Shown: positions 7,337-13,856 of the stretch, piece after piece
How the letters are laid out: every line of letters begins with the position of its first letter
How positions within the stretch are numbered: position 1 is the stretch's first letter
Source: JAGMXM01 sp964458325
GTDB lineage: Bacteria; Verrucomicrobiota; Verrucomicrobiia; Limisphaerales; UBA1319
DNA length: 19,146 bases
Direction: 5' to 3'
Assembly (NCBI GenBank): GCA_964458325.1
Contig: CAYWIM010000087.1
Location: 1-19,146, forward strand
Position numbers and translations under genes: made by a program
Notes under the pieces: generated by a model
What the model was told of the DNA's origin: nothing
Databases searched by the model: none
What the model saw: only the letters and a program-made list of their open reading frames with translations

Positions 7337-7545
7337 ATGCCGCGCAAACTCCGCCTCCAATATCCTGGCGCCATCTACCACCTGTTTAACTCGGGGCAAC
7401 CACTACGGACCGGGAGTGCGCGAAGCCGACTTGCTGCACGCGGAGCATGCGCTCAAGGACCAACTGCGGCAGCGAGGCTGGACGGAAGCCGAACTGGGCC
7501 GCCAGCGCAAAGGGGACCTGGAGAAAGTGCAGATCAAATGGTCGG
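7337..7545 (+). pseudogene. REP-associated tyrosine transposase remnant (Y1_Tnp/RAYT)
   Basis: The ATG at 7337 opens MPRKLRLQYPGAIYHLFN, the characteristic N-terminus of REP-associated transposases. The frame then shifts: the expected NRGNHY continues in another frame (RGNHYGPG). It goes on at once as DLLHAEHALKDQLRQRGWTEAEL and RQRKGDLEKVQI, which resembles the far C-terminal region of the same family. The catalytic core (HUH histidines and tyrosine, ~200 residues) is missing, so this is a frameshifted, internally deleted and inactive copy. The remaining stretch from the crcB start to 7336 holds nothing recognised. Confidence 0.75.
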
Positions 7546-7602
7546 CTGTTGCCACGCAGTCGCGGGTCTTGCGTTGGCGGCGGGGCGGTGTAGAGTGCGT
7601 GT

Positions 7603-7827
7603 ATGGATCAGGCCATTTTGGAGCATGAGGCGTTGCAGTTGCCGCCTGGGCAGCGCGCGCTTTTGGCGGACACTCTCTTGGGGAGCCTTGATGACGAGGC
7701 GGCGCACGGGGTGGAAATGGCGTGGGTCGCGGAGGCAGAGGCTCGCATGGAGGCATATCAGCGCGGTGAGGTAGCGGCGCTGCACGGCCCCATGGTGTTG
7801 CGCGAGCTGAGGGACCGCTGTCCCTGA
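7603..7827 (+). CDS. Addiction-module antitoxin (CHP02574-type)
   Basis: A 74-aa acidic protein. ALQLPPGQRALLADTLLGSL is the family hallmark (LPxxxRxxLxxxLLxSL) of small antitoxins paired with ParE-like toxins. It is followed by an acidic, alanine- and glutamate-rich helix (VEMAWVAEAEARMEAYQRGE) expected to wrap the toxin. Its stop overlaps the toxin start by one base (TGATG), giving translational coupling. It should neutralise the toxin and probably repress its own promoter. It appears intact although its neighbours on both sides are broken genes. Confidence 0.88.
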   Translation: MDQAILEHEALQLPPGQRALLADTLLGSLDDEAAHGVEMAWVAEAEARMEAYQRGEVAALHGPMVLRELRDRCP

Positions 7828-8117
7828 TGACCTACCGGTTCTTATCACCGGCGCAGCAAGATCTCGCGGAGGCCATCGAGCATTACGAGCGAGCTGCACC
7901 GGGGCTGGGGCTGCAGTTTCTCGATGAAGTGGAACGAACGGTTAGGCGGATTCTGCTGCAACCCGAAGCGTGGCGGCGTGTTTCAGGGCGGTTTCGGCGT
8001 TGCCGTACGCGGCGGTTTCCCTACGGCTTGATGTACTCGATAGACGGTGACGTAATTGTGGTTGCTCCCGTTTTCCATGTGCGACGCCACCCTGACACGT
8101 GGAAGGGGCGAGTCTGA
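7827..8117 (+). CDS. ParE/RelE-superfamily toxin
   Basis: A 96-aa basic protein with the RelE/ParE fold pattern. The N-terminal strand YRFLSPAQQDLAEAIEHYE leads into two helices, then FLDEVERTVRRI, RRCRTRRFPYGLMYSID and the C-terminal VAPVFHVRRHPDTWKGRV. The FPYGLMY and HxRRxPxxW elements are common in ParE-type toxins, which poison DNA gyrase; some superfamily members cut mRNA instead, so the target is inferred. The frame is complete and overlaps the antitoxin by one base, making a functional type II module likely. Confidence 0.9.
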   Translation: MTYRFLSPAQQDLAEAIEHYERAAPGLGLQFLDEVERTVRRILLQPEAWRRVSGRFRRCRTRRFPYGLMYSIDGDVIVVAPVFHVRRHPDTWKGRV

Positions 8118-8239
8118 GACCGGCGAACCGACGCTCTCGTCAACGACAAGGAATGCGGAACAGGCAATCCGCCGTTTACAGGAGGTCATTCGAAGTCAAC
8201 ACAAGACCATCTCCACCGAATCAACCCCTGTGATTGCTG

Positions 8240-8530
8240 GCGTGTCCGGCGACGCCAAGAACGGTTTGCACCAGGCCGCGGGTTTCGGATAGGATAGGAG
8301 AATGACGCAAGCGAGCCGGCAGGGCGGCGCGGAGCGTGTCCACGTTCTGCAACAGACTGTTCAGCAAGTCCTTGTAGAAGAAGGCGATGGCGTTAAAGGT
8401 TTGGTTTTGGGTGCTGGCGGCGACGTATCGTGTGAGGGCCAGTTTAATCAGGAATCGTTCGAGCTTCTGCTCGCGGATCAGGGTGGGCAGAATGGCCTGC
8501 AACGCGCTGATGCACCGGCGCAACCAATGC
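8240..8530 (-). pseudogene. Integron-integrase-like tyrosine recombinase, N-terminal remnant
   Basis: On the minus strand an open frame contains LERFLIKLALTRYVAASTQN (8404-8463) followed by QTFNAIAFFYKDLLNSLLQN and LRAALPARLRHSPILSETR. This closely follows the N-terminal SAM-like core-binding domain of integron integrases and related recombinases (FLxxLAvxRxVAaSTQNQAlnAllFlYrevL...RAkrPxRLPvvLs). The catalytic domain with its R-H-R-Y residues is absent, and the extreme N-terminus is replaced by sequence of the inverted-repeat cassette. It is therefore a degraded fragment truncated at both ends. No attC-like repeats were noticed nearby. Confidence 0.7.
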
Positions 8531-8552
8531 AGAACCTTCGATGAAGAAAGAG

Positions 8553-8581
8553 TTCTCTCACGGAGGCACAGAGATACGGAG
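8553..8581 (+). repeat. Inverted repeat, left arm of the GxxExxY cassette
   Basis: Begins ttctctcacggaggcac and ends acggag immediately before the ATG of the GxxExxY remnant. It pairs with 8727-8755; mismatches are at arm positions 14, 18, 19 and 23. Confidence 0.85.
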
Positions 8582-8800
8582 ATGAACGAGAATGCGATAG
8601 GGACCATCGTGGTTTTGACCTACCTTCGACTGACAGGCCTCAGGCTGAGCTACCTGCTGAATTCCGGTGAGGCGTTGATGCGGGACGGGATCACCTGGAT
8701 CATTCACGGGAATCTGGATCCGGAATCTCCGTGTCTTGGTGTCTCCGTGAGAGAAGAACTCGTCGACGGTCCACCGAACGCGGCTCCGCCGTGTCGGTGA
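8582..8800 (+). pseudogene. GxxExxY protein, internally deleted
   Basis: The ATG at 8582 starts MNENAIGTIV, the usual N-terminus of GxxExxY proteins (PDDEXK-like nuclease superfamily). It then joins in frame directly to the family's C-terminal segment VLTYLRLTGLRLSYLLNSGE and ALMRDGITWIIHG. About 70-80 middle residues are missing, including the GxxExxY motif and the likely catalytic acidic residues. The frame runs on through the right inverted repeat to a stop at 8800 (72 codons). The product cannot be a working member of the family, though the clean in-frame junction is notable. Confidence 0.75.
8727..8755 (-). repeat. Inverted repeat, right arm of the GxxExxY cassette
   Basis: Begins ctccgtgtcttggtgtctcc and ends gagagaa. 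Its reverse complement matches 8553-8581 at 25 of 29 positions. The GxxExxY frame reads through it as SPCLGVSVREE. Confidence 0.85.
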
Positions 8801-8839
8801 CCTTGTTGGGCCGATTGACACGCGCAACAACCACGCATT

Positions 8840-8977
8840 ATGGGACTATTCGGAAAATCGGAATACGAGAAGCAATTGGATGTGTCCGCCCGACAGCAGG
8901 CTGAAGCCGGCTGCACCGAGCGCCGGGATCGCGCCTCGCATCGGGCCCGGTGGCGCTCCCGCCGAAATCGGAAGTAA
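8840..8977 (+). pseudogene. Truncated small ORF whose 3' part is the dispersed repeat
   Basis: The ATG at 8840 encodes MGLFGKSEYEKQLDVSARQQ, which reads like the start of a genuine protein with a charged coiled-coil-like region. From about codon 24 the frame enters low-complexity arginine-rich sequence (ERRDRASHRARWRSRRNRK) that is simply the dispersed repeat read in this frame, and it stops at 8975-8977. The likely history is a real gene cut off when the repeat was inserted or the region rearranged. It could instead be a chance ORF; no Shine-Dalgarno site is seen. Confidence 0.4.
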
Positions 8978-8994
8978 ATTTTACACAAACCCTT
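8932..8994 (+). repeat. Dispersed ~63-bp repeat, copy 2
   Basis: Same-orientation copy of 101-163, starting cgcctcgcatcgggcccgg and ending cacaaaccctt, with about 7 mismatches in 63. It lies 30 bp before the start of the zinc-ribbon membrane protein gene and forms the tail of the broken ORF at 8840. Its presence at two places almost 9 kb apart, both ahead of plus-strand genes, supports either a mobile-element end or a shared regulatory segment. Confidence 0.75.
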
Positions 8995-9023
8995 AATGAC
9001 TGCGTTAGCATGGAGAAGGAAAT

Positions 9024-9431
9024 ATGTTCAGCGTCAAACCAGGACGTGGACCGTCCCTCATGGGCGGAATGGGCGGAATCGTCGTCGCGCTGTTCGGCAT
9101 TATCTGGACCGTGGGTGCAACGTCGATGGGGGCGCCGCCGTTCTTTGCCTTGTTTGGATTGGTGTTTGTGGGCCTGGCAATCGCCGGCGTCGTCTACAAC
9201 CTCTACAACGCGACAAGCCGCAACCGGATGAGCACCTACGACGTGACTACGGAGCGTGAGGAGGCAGACCCAATTGCAGACGCACTCGGACACGGAGCAG
9301 TGTCTCCTGAGTCATCACAGGGCACTCCGTCCAAGGGGTCGCGAAAGTTCCCTGGCGACCACTGTCCGTTTTGCGGGACCAAGGTTGATGCTGATTTCAA
9401 TTATTGCCCGAAATGTGGGAAGGACATTTGA
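9024..9431 (+). CDS. Two-helix membrane protein with C-terminal zinc ribbon
   Basis: A 135-aa protein. Residues 17-33 and 39-59 form a transmembrane hairpin, preceded by a glycine-rich segment (MGGMGG). A polar linker (~65-110) leads to a zinc ribbon with CPFC at 114-117 and CPKC at 128-131, ending CGKDI. Such ribbons usually bind one structural zinc and mediate protein contacts; no specific function is known to me. The start ATG has a purine-rich ggagaagga three bases upstream. The dispersed repeat lies just upstream, and a strong dyad lies 52 bp downstream of the stop. Confidence 0.8.
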   Translation: MFSVKPGRGPSLMGGMGGIVVALFGIIWTVGATSMGAPPFFALFGLVFVGLAIAGVVYNLYNATSRNRMSTYDVTTEREEADPIADALGHGAVSPESSQGTPSKGSRKFPGDHCPFCGTKVDADFNYCPKCGKDI

Positions 9432-9483
9432 ACGCCAAGCCCGATGCGGTGAATCCGGCGGTGGCGCTCTGATTTGCAGTCGA

Positions 9484-9510
9484 GGATCCGTGGCGCCGGG
9501 TCACGGATCT
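9484..9510 (+). terminator. Hairpin downstream of the zinc-ribbon gene
   Basis: gatccgtg (9485-9492) pairs perfectly with cacggatc (9502-9509) over a 9-nt loop, with a flanking G-T pair. It lies 52 bp after the gene's stop. No T-tract follows, so it is a candidate RNA 3'-end or processing hairpin rather than a classical intrinsic terminator. The rest of 9432-9654 shows no feature. Confidence 0.35.
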
Positions 9511-9660
9511 GGAGCGGCGTGAAAGGCCCCATGAACAAAATTGAGCCAACGGCATCGCGGGCCCGCCGCTTATCTGCGCCTGGCATTCCCTCCCGCGGCC
9601 CGAAGGGTCATGACTGAGTCGCAGGGTGTTAACCAGAGGCTTCCAGGGAATAGGATCGAG

Positions 9661-9666
9661 AAAAAA
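9661..9666 (-). terminator. Oligo-T run after the tRNA
   Basis: Six consecutive T residues in the transcript sense directly follow the encoded CCA of tRNA-Asn. They may help release RNA polymerase or mark the trailer; no separate hairpin precedes them apart from the tRNA itself. Confidence 0.35.
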
Positions 9667-9741
9667 TGGCTCCAAAGGCAGGACTCGAACCTGCAACCCG
9701 CCGGTTAACAGCCGGCTGCTCTACCATTGAGCTACTTTGGA
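9667..9741 (-). tRNA. tRNA-Asn (GTT)
   Basis: Read on the minus strand, the acceptor stem TCCAAAG (9735-9741) pairs with CTTTGGA (9671-9677). Discriminator G and a genomically encoded CCA (9667-9669) follow. The D-arm region AGCTCAATGGTAGAGC, the anticodon loop CTGTTAA (anticodon GTT) on the stem CCGGC/GCCGG, and the T-arm GCAGGTTCGAGTCCTGC are all present. GTT decodes asparagine codons. The tRNA is transcribed away from the fhs gene, with a good promoter in the intervening 99 bp. Confidence 0.97.
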
Positions 9742-9756
9742 ACCCAACTGGCGGCG

Positions 9757-9785
9757 AATGTAACGGCCGGCGCCCGGCTCGTCAA
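9757..9785 (-). promoter_or_regulatory. Sigma70-type promoter of tRNA-Asn
   Basis: On the minus strand the -35 TTGACG (9780-9785, 5/6 to consensus) and the -10 TACATT (9757-9762, 4/6) are separated by exactly 17 bp. The -10 ends 15 nt before the mature tRNA 5' end, giving a short leader. Confidence 0.7.
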
Positions 9786-9800
9786 GCGTCCAAAGACGGC

Positions 9801-9829
9801 TTGTGATTTGCGGGTGTTTCCGATATGAG
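9801..9829 (+). promoter_or_regulatory. Possible promoter of fhs
   Basis: TTGTGA (9801-9806) and TATGAG (9824-9829) are spaced by 17 bp, each 4/6 to sigma70 consensus. Transcription would begin only a few bases before the ATG at 9841, implying a near-leaderless message or use of the in-frame ATG at 9856. Both hexamers are imperfect. Confidence 0.3.
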
Positions 9830-9840
9830 ATGCCGGCAAT

Positions 9841-11481
9841 ATGACCGAACCGAACATGGCCAAGGCGGGCCTGCCGCCTCGGCGGATCAGCGAGGTGGCG
9901 CGCGAGCTGGGGCTGGATCCAGACCGCATTTTGCCGCACGGCTATTACATCGCCAAGGTGCCGGTGGACGAGCTGGAGGCGCGGAAGTCGCGCCCGGACG
10001 GCCATCTGGTGCTGGTGACGGCGATGACGCCGACGCCGCAAGGGGAAGGGAAAACGACGGCGACAATCGGTTTGGCGGATGCGCTGAGGCAACTGGGGCG
10101 GCGGTCGATGTTTTGCGTGCGCGAGCCGTCTCTGGGGCCTTATTTTGGGGTGAAGGGGGGCGGCACCGGGGGCGGCCGGGCCCAGGTGGTGCCCGCGGAG
10201 GACATCAACCTCCATTTCGTCGGCGACATGTACGCGGTCGAGAAGGCCAACAACCTGCTCTGCGCGATGGTGGACAACCATCTCCAGCACGGGAACGATA
10301 TGGGGCTGGATCCCCGCCGGATCGTGCTGCGCCGCGTAATTGACCTTAACGAGCGGTCGCTGCGGGACATTATCATCGGGCTGGGCGGCCCCAAGCATGG
10401 GGTGCCGCGCCGGGACGGCTTCAACATCACGCCGGCGTCGGAGGTGATGGCGATTCTCTGCCTGTCGCGCGATTTCGTCGATCTGGGCCAGCGAATGGCG
10501 CGGATGGTCGTCGGATACACCTATAAGGGGGAGCCCATCCGGGCGGAGGCGGTGAAGGCGGTGGGCGCGATGCAGGTGCTGCTGCGGGACGCGGTGCATC
10601 CGAACCTGGTGCAGTCGCTCGAAGGCACGCCGGCGTTCGTGCACGGAGGTCCGTTCGCCAACATCGCGCAGGGGACGAACACGGCGGTGGCGACGCGGCT
10701 GGCGCTGAAGCTGGCCGATTACGTCGTGACCGAGGCCGGTTTTGGGACGGATCTCGGGGCGGAGAAATTCTTCCATATCAAGTGCCGCCTGGCGGGGCTC
10801 AAGCCGTCGGCGGCAGTGATTGTGGCGACGGTGAAGGCGGTGGCGTTTCACGGCGGGTTCCGGGAGGATGGCGGGCTGGGCAACCTGGGCAAGCACATCG
10901 AGAACACGCGCCTGTTCGGCGTCGAGCCCGTCGTGTGCCTCAGCCACTATCCGACGGATCAGCAGGCCGATATCGCCCGGATCGTGAAATACTGCGCACG
11001 GCTGGATGTGCAGGCGGTGGTGTCGCGGCACTTCGACGAGGGCGGGGCGGGGGCGACGGCGCTGGCCGAGGCGGTCCTGCGCGCGATCGATCGGAATCGG
11101 CGCCGGAAGTTTCGCTTCCTTTACGAAATGGATCAGCCTCTCGAGAAGAAGCTGGATACGCTGGCCTGCCGGCTTTATGGCGCTGCCGGCGTCGATTTTG
11201 ACCGGGGCGCGCGAAGCGATCTCGAGCTGCTGCGCCGCCACGGGTTCGATCGGCTGCCGGTCTGCGTCGCCAAGACGCCGCTGTCCCTGTCGGACAATCC
11301 CGATCTCCGGGGCCGCCCGCGCGGATTCCGGATCACCGTGAACGAGCTGCGGGTGTCGGCGGGCGCGGGATTCGTGGTGGCTATCTGCGGCAACATCGTG
11401 ACCATGCCGGGCCTGCCCAAAGTGCCGGCCGCGGCTCGGATCGAGGTGCTGCCGGGCGGGCAGGCCACCGGCTTGACCTAG
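9841..11481 (+). CDS. fhs: Formate-tetrahydrofolate ligase
   Basis: A 546-aa cytoplasmic enzyme that uses ATP to join formate to tetrahydrofolate, giving 10-formyl-THF for one-carbon metabolism. The nucleotide-binding loop TPQGEGKTT is at 65-73. EPSLGPYFGVKGGGTGGG (95-112) and AQVVPAEDINLHFVGD follow, all hallmarks of the family. Further signatures are FNITPASEVMAILCL, HGGPFANIAQGTN and the C-terminal GNIVTMPGLPK. Length is close to the usual ~555 residues and the ends are complete. The family usually has TPAGEGKTT, and here Q replaces A. It is transcribed alone, divergent from tRNA-Asn, with GC-rich dyads after its stop. In Verrucomicrobia it more likely serves one-carbon supply than acetogenesis; nothing here suggests a Wood-Ljungdahl cluster. 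Confidence 0.97.
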   Translation: MTEPNMAKAGLPPRRISEVARELGLDPDRILPHGYYIAKVPVDELEARKSRPDGHLVLVTAMTPTPQGEGKTTATIGLADALRQLGRRSMFCVREPSLGPYFGVKGGGTGGGRAQVVPAEDINLHFVGDMYAVEKANNLLCAMVDNHLQHGNDMGLDPRRIVLRRVIDLNERSLRDIIIGLGGPKHGVPRRDGFNITPASEVMAILCLSRDFVDLGQRMARMVVGYTYKGEPIRAEAVKAVGAMQVLLRDAVHPNLVQSLEGTPAFVHGGPFANIAQGTNTAVATRLALKLADYVVTEAGFGTDLGAEKFFHIKCRLAGLKPSAAVIVATVKAVAFHGGFREDGGLGNLGKHIENTRLFGVEPVVCLSHYPTDQQADIARIVKYCARLDVQAVVSRHFDEGGAGATALAEAVLRAIDRNRRRKFRFLYEMDQPLEKKLDTLACRLYGAAGVDFDRGARSDLELLRRHGFDRLPVCVAKTPLSLSDNPDLRGRPRGFRITVNELRVSAGAGFVVAICGNIVTMPGLPKVPAAARIEVLPGGQATGLT

Positions 11482-11482
11482 C

Positions 11483-11544
11483 GAGGCGCGCCTCAATGGT
11501 TTCGCTCCTGCGTCGCGAAAAAATGCCGCCCCGCTCGGCGGGGC
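11483..11544 (+). terminator. GC-rich dyads downstream of fhs
   Basis: A perfect 12-bp palindrome gaggcgcgcctc (11483-11494) begins just after the fhs stop. A 7-bp GC stem with a 3-nt loop (gccccgc at 11528-11534, gcggggc at 11538-11544) lies further on. Neither is followed by a T-run, so termination here is plausible but not shown. Confidence 0.35.
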
Positions 11545-11599
11545 TCGCACGGGAACGACAACATGTTGGTGAGATGATAAGAGACCAGAAGCGACTCTC

Positions 11600-13003
11600 A
11601 TGAAGACATTCGATTTATCGCGTCGCGGGTTCCTGCGATCGAGCGCGGGTGTTGCGGCTGCGCTCACCCTTGCGCCCCGGCACGTTCTGGGCGGGGCTCG
11701 GTTCGTCCCGCCCAGCGAGAAGGTGAACATTGCGCTCGTAGGCGCCGGGGGTCAGGGACGCACCAACGCCCGCGCCCTGTTTCAGCAGGCCGACGCCCAA
11801 CTGATCGCCGTCTGCGATCCCAACGAACGCGCGAACTACGACGAGTACTATTACAAGGGCGAGGCCGGACGCAGGCCGGTCCGGGCCGAGATCGAAGCGC
11901 ACTATGCGGCGCGGACGCCCAGCTACCGATGCGCCGAATACGAGGATTTCCGCGTCCTGCTCGAACGCGAGCGCGCCATCGATGCCGTGCTCTGCGCGAC
12001 GCCGGATCATTTGCACGCCCTGGTGTCCATTCGCGCGATGCGGATGGGCAAGCATGTGTATTGCGAGAAGCCGCTGACGCATAGCGTGGCCGAAGCGCGG
12101 GCGGTAGCTCGAGTGGCCCGCGAGACAGGGGTCGCCACCCAGATGGGCAACCAGGGCCATTCCGGCGATGGCATTCGGACCACGTGCGAATGGATCTGGG
12201 ACGGCGCGATCGGGCCGGTGCGCGAGGTGCATGGCTGGACGGGCGCGGCGAAGTGGTTCACCCATCGCGGTCTGCCGGCCGACACGGCGCCTGCGCCGGC
12301 GGGGCTGAACTGGGACCTTTGGCTGGGCCCGCGCCAGCCCCGCCCATACCATCCGACCTACGTGCCGGTGAAATGGCGGAGCTACTGGGATTTCGGGACG
12401 TCGATGATCGGCGACATGGCCTGCCACAACCTCGATCCGGCGGTGTGGGCCCTGGACCTGCATGCGCCGGCACATGTCGAGGCCTGCGGGTCCCAGGTGG
12501 ATCCGGTGACCACGCCAGCCGGAGGGATTTACCGGTTCCAGTTCGGCCCCCGCGGCCAGCAACCGCCCGTTAAAGTGGTTTGGTACGACGGCGGGCTGCG
12601 TCCGGAGCGTCCGGCGGATCTCCCCGAGGAGGATGCCATGGGCAGCAACGGCGTTTTGTTCATCGGCGACCGCGGGGTGCTGATGTGTCCCGGTTGGGGC
12701 GGGCCGCCCACCCTGCTGCCGGAGGCCAGAATGGACGCTTACCGGCGCCCGCCCAAGACGCTGCCGCGATCCAAAGGACACCATCGGGATTGGCTCGATG
12801 CGTGCAAGGGCGGCCCGCCCGCCAGCGCAAGTTTCGAGTACGGGGCCCGGATCACCGAGCTGGTGCTGCTGGGGAACGTGGCCATGCGCGCCGGCAAGCG
12901 GATCGTTTGGGACGGCGCGGCCATGAAGGTCACCAACGCCCCCGAGGCGAACGCCTACCTCGAGGGCAGCTACCGTGCCGGATGGGAACTGGACTCGATC
13001 TAG
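11600..13003 (+). CDS. Tat-exported Gfo/Idh/MocA oxidoreductase
   Basis: A 467-aa protein. The N-terminus carries a twin-arginine signal (SRRGFLR at 7-13, then the hydrophobic SSAGVAAALTLA), so it should be exported folded with its nucleotide bound. The Rossmann motif LVGAGGQGR is at 46-54, CEKPLTHS with the catalytic EKP at 156-158, and GDMACHNLDP at 271-280 carries the conserved histidine. Export and the MGNQGHSGDG motif are typical of the large Gfo/Idh expansions in Planctomycetes and Verrucomicrobia, where they are thought to act on sugars or glycosides. The exact substrate is unknown. No Shine-Dalgarno site is obvious before the ATG, but the Tat signal fixes the start well. It appears to be monocistronic. 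Confidence 0.92.
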   Translation: MKTFDLSRRGFLRSSAGVAAALTLAPRHVLGGARFVPPSEKVNIALVGAGGQGRTNARALFQQADAQLIAVCDPNERANYDEYYYKGEAGRRPVRAEIEAHYAARTPSYRCAEYEDFRVLLERERAIDAVLCATPDHLHALVSIRAMRMGKHVYCEKPLTHSVAEARAVARVARETGVATQMGNQGHSGDGIRTTCEWIWDGAIGPVREVHGWTGAAKWFTHRGLPADTAPAPAGLNWDLWLGPRQPRPYHPTYVPVKWRSYWDFGTSMIGDMACHNLDPAVWALDLHAPAHVEACGSQVDPVTTPAGGIYRFQFGPRGQQPPVKVVWYDGGLRPERPADLPEEDAMGSNGVLFIGDRGVLMCPGWGGPPTLLPEARMDAYRRPPKTLPRSKGHHRDWLDACKGGPPASASFEYGARITELVLLGNVAMRAGKRIVWDGAAMKVTNAPEANAYLEGSYRAGWELDSI

Positions 13004-13064
13004 CGCCGCCGCGTGAGGGCACGCGGCCTGGATCGCCAGCGTCCACCCCGTGCAGGCCGGGTCC

Positions 13065-13097
13065 CCTGCCTGCCACGCTTCGCTTGGCGCAGGCAGG
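13065..13097. repeat. Palindromic hairpin between the Gfo/Idh gene and the ABC operon
   Basis: cctgcctgc (13065-13073) pairs perfectly with gcaggcagg (13089-13097) across a 15-nt loop. It sits 61 bp after the oxidoreductase stop and 24 bp before the ABC ATPase start. It may be a terminator without T-run, an mRNA leader hairpin or a REP-like palindrome. The frame of the ATPase is open through it, but translation of the palindrome is unlikely. Confidence 0.55.
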
Positions 13098-13121
13098 CCG
13101 CCCGACCCAGCGCTTCAATCC

Positions 13122-13856
13122 ATGACGAACTCCGGCACATGCTCCGGCAACGGCAGCCCGATCCTGCGAGCGCGCGGGCTGGCCAAGATCTACGGGGAAG
13201 GCGAGGCGGCGGTGCACGCGCTGGCGGGTGTGGACTTGGATCTGTACGCGGGCGAGCTGGTGGTGCTGCTGGGGCCGTCGGGCAGCGGCAAGACCACGCT
13301 GCTCAACAACCTGGGCGGATTGGATGTGCCGACGTCGGGTGAATTGCGGTATCGGGATTTTGAGCTGACGGGGGCGGATGAAGGCAGGCTCACCCAATAC
13401 CGGCGCGACTGCGTGGGGTTCGTGTTCCAGTTTTACAATTTGATTCCGAGCCTGACGGCGCGGGAGAACGTGGCGCTGATCACGGAGATCGCCCGGGATC
13501 CGATGCCGCCCGAGACGGCCCTCGAGCTGGTGCGGCTGGGCGCGCGGATGGATCATTTCCCGGCCGAGCTTTCCGGAGGCGAGCAGCAGCGGGTGGCCAT
13601 CGCGCGGGCGATCGCCAAGCGCCCCGAGATGCTGCTGTGCGACGAGCCAACGGGCGCGCTCGATGTGCGGACGGGCGTGGCGGTGCTCGAGGCGATCGAG
13701 CGCGCCAACCGCGAGCTGGGGACGCTGACCGTGATCATCACCCACAACGCGGTCATGGCGGACATCGCGGACCGGGTGGTTCACCTGTCCGACGGCCGGG
13801 TGCACCAGGTCCGGCGGAACCCGCATCGAGCGCCCGTCCACAGTCTCCACTGGTGA
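13122..13856 (+). CDS. ABC transporter ATPase (MacB/LolD type)
   Basis: A 244-aa ATPase with Walker A GPSGSGKT (51-58), Q-loop Q103 in VFQFYNL, signature LSGGEQQR (150-157), Walker B LLCDEPTG (171-178) and H-loop H208. The sequence around TARENVALITEIAR and the compact size place it in the LolD/MacB/FtsE branch that drives FtsX-type permeases. The frame is open upstream to a GTG at 13050. I chose the ATG at 13122 because the upstream stretch is palindromic and the alignment to the family starts soon after it. Its stop overlaps the permease start (TGATG). It powers the exporter formed with the next two genes. Confidence 0.93.
   Translation: MTNSGTCSGNGSPILRARGLAKIYGEGEAAVHALAGVDLDLYAGELVVLLGPSGSGKTTLLNNLGGLDVPTSGELRYRDFELTGADEGRLTQYRRDCVGFVFQFYNLIPSLTARENVALITEIARDPMPPETALELVRLGARMDHFPAELSGGEQQRVAIARAIAKRPEMLLCDEPTGALDVRTGVAVLEAIERANRELGTLTVIITHNAVMADIADRVVHLSDGRVHQVRRNPHRAPVHSLHW

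Larger units (their letters stand above)
8550..8761 (+). mobile_element. GxxExxY cassette bounded by inverted repeats
   Basis: Two ~29-bp inverted repeats (8553-8581 and 8727-8755) match at 25 of 29 positions when one is reverse complemented. With a 3-base gap the similarity extends outward by a gagttc block to 8550 and 8761. Between them lies a shortened GxxExxY gene. The left arm sits where the integrase-like remnant loses its N-terminus, so the cassette may have inserted into that gene. GxxExxY genes are multicopy in many environmental bacteria. The size (~210 bp), inverted ends and decayed cargo suggest a non-autonomous MITE-like unit; no target-site duplication was identified. Confidence 0.55.

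Noticed and set aside
8302..8544. 80-codon plus-strand ORF over the integrase remnant
   Set aside because: It is the reverse-strand shadow of the recombinase fragment, with no independent support.
9667..9741. tRNA-Asn as the attachment site of the 7.3-9.0 kb island
   Set aside because: No second copy of the tRNA 3' end was found at the far side of the region, and the integrase-like remnant is of a type not expected to use tRNA sites.
9721..11730. 669-codon minus-strand frame opposite fhs
   Set aside because: It is a composition-driven shadow of fhs and overlaps the tRNA promoter. No domain is recognisable.
13637..13855. N-terminal extension of the permease frame into the ATPase gene
   Set aside because: The extension is a different-frame shadow of the ATPase. 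The ATG at 13856 gives the expected permease N-terminus and a typical TGATG overlap.
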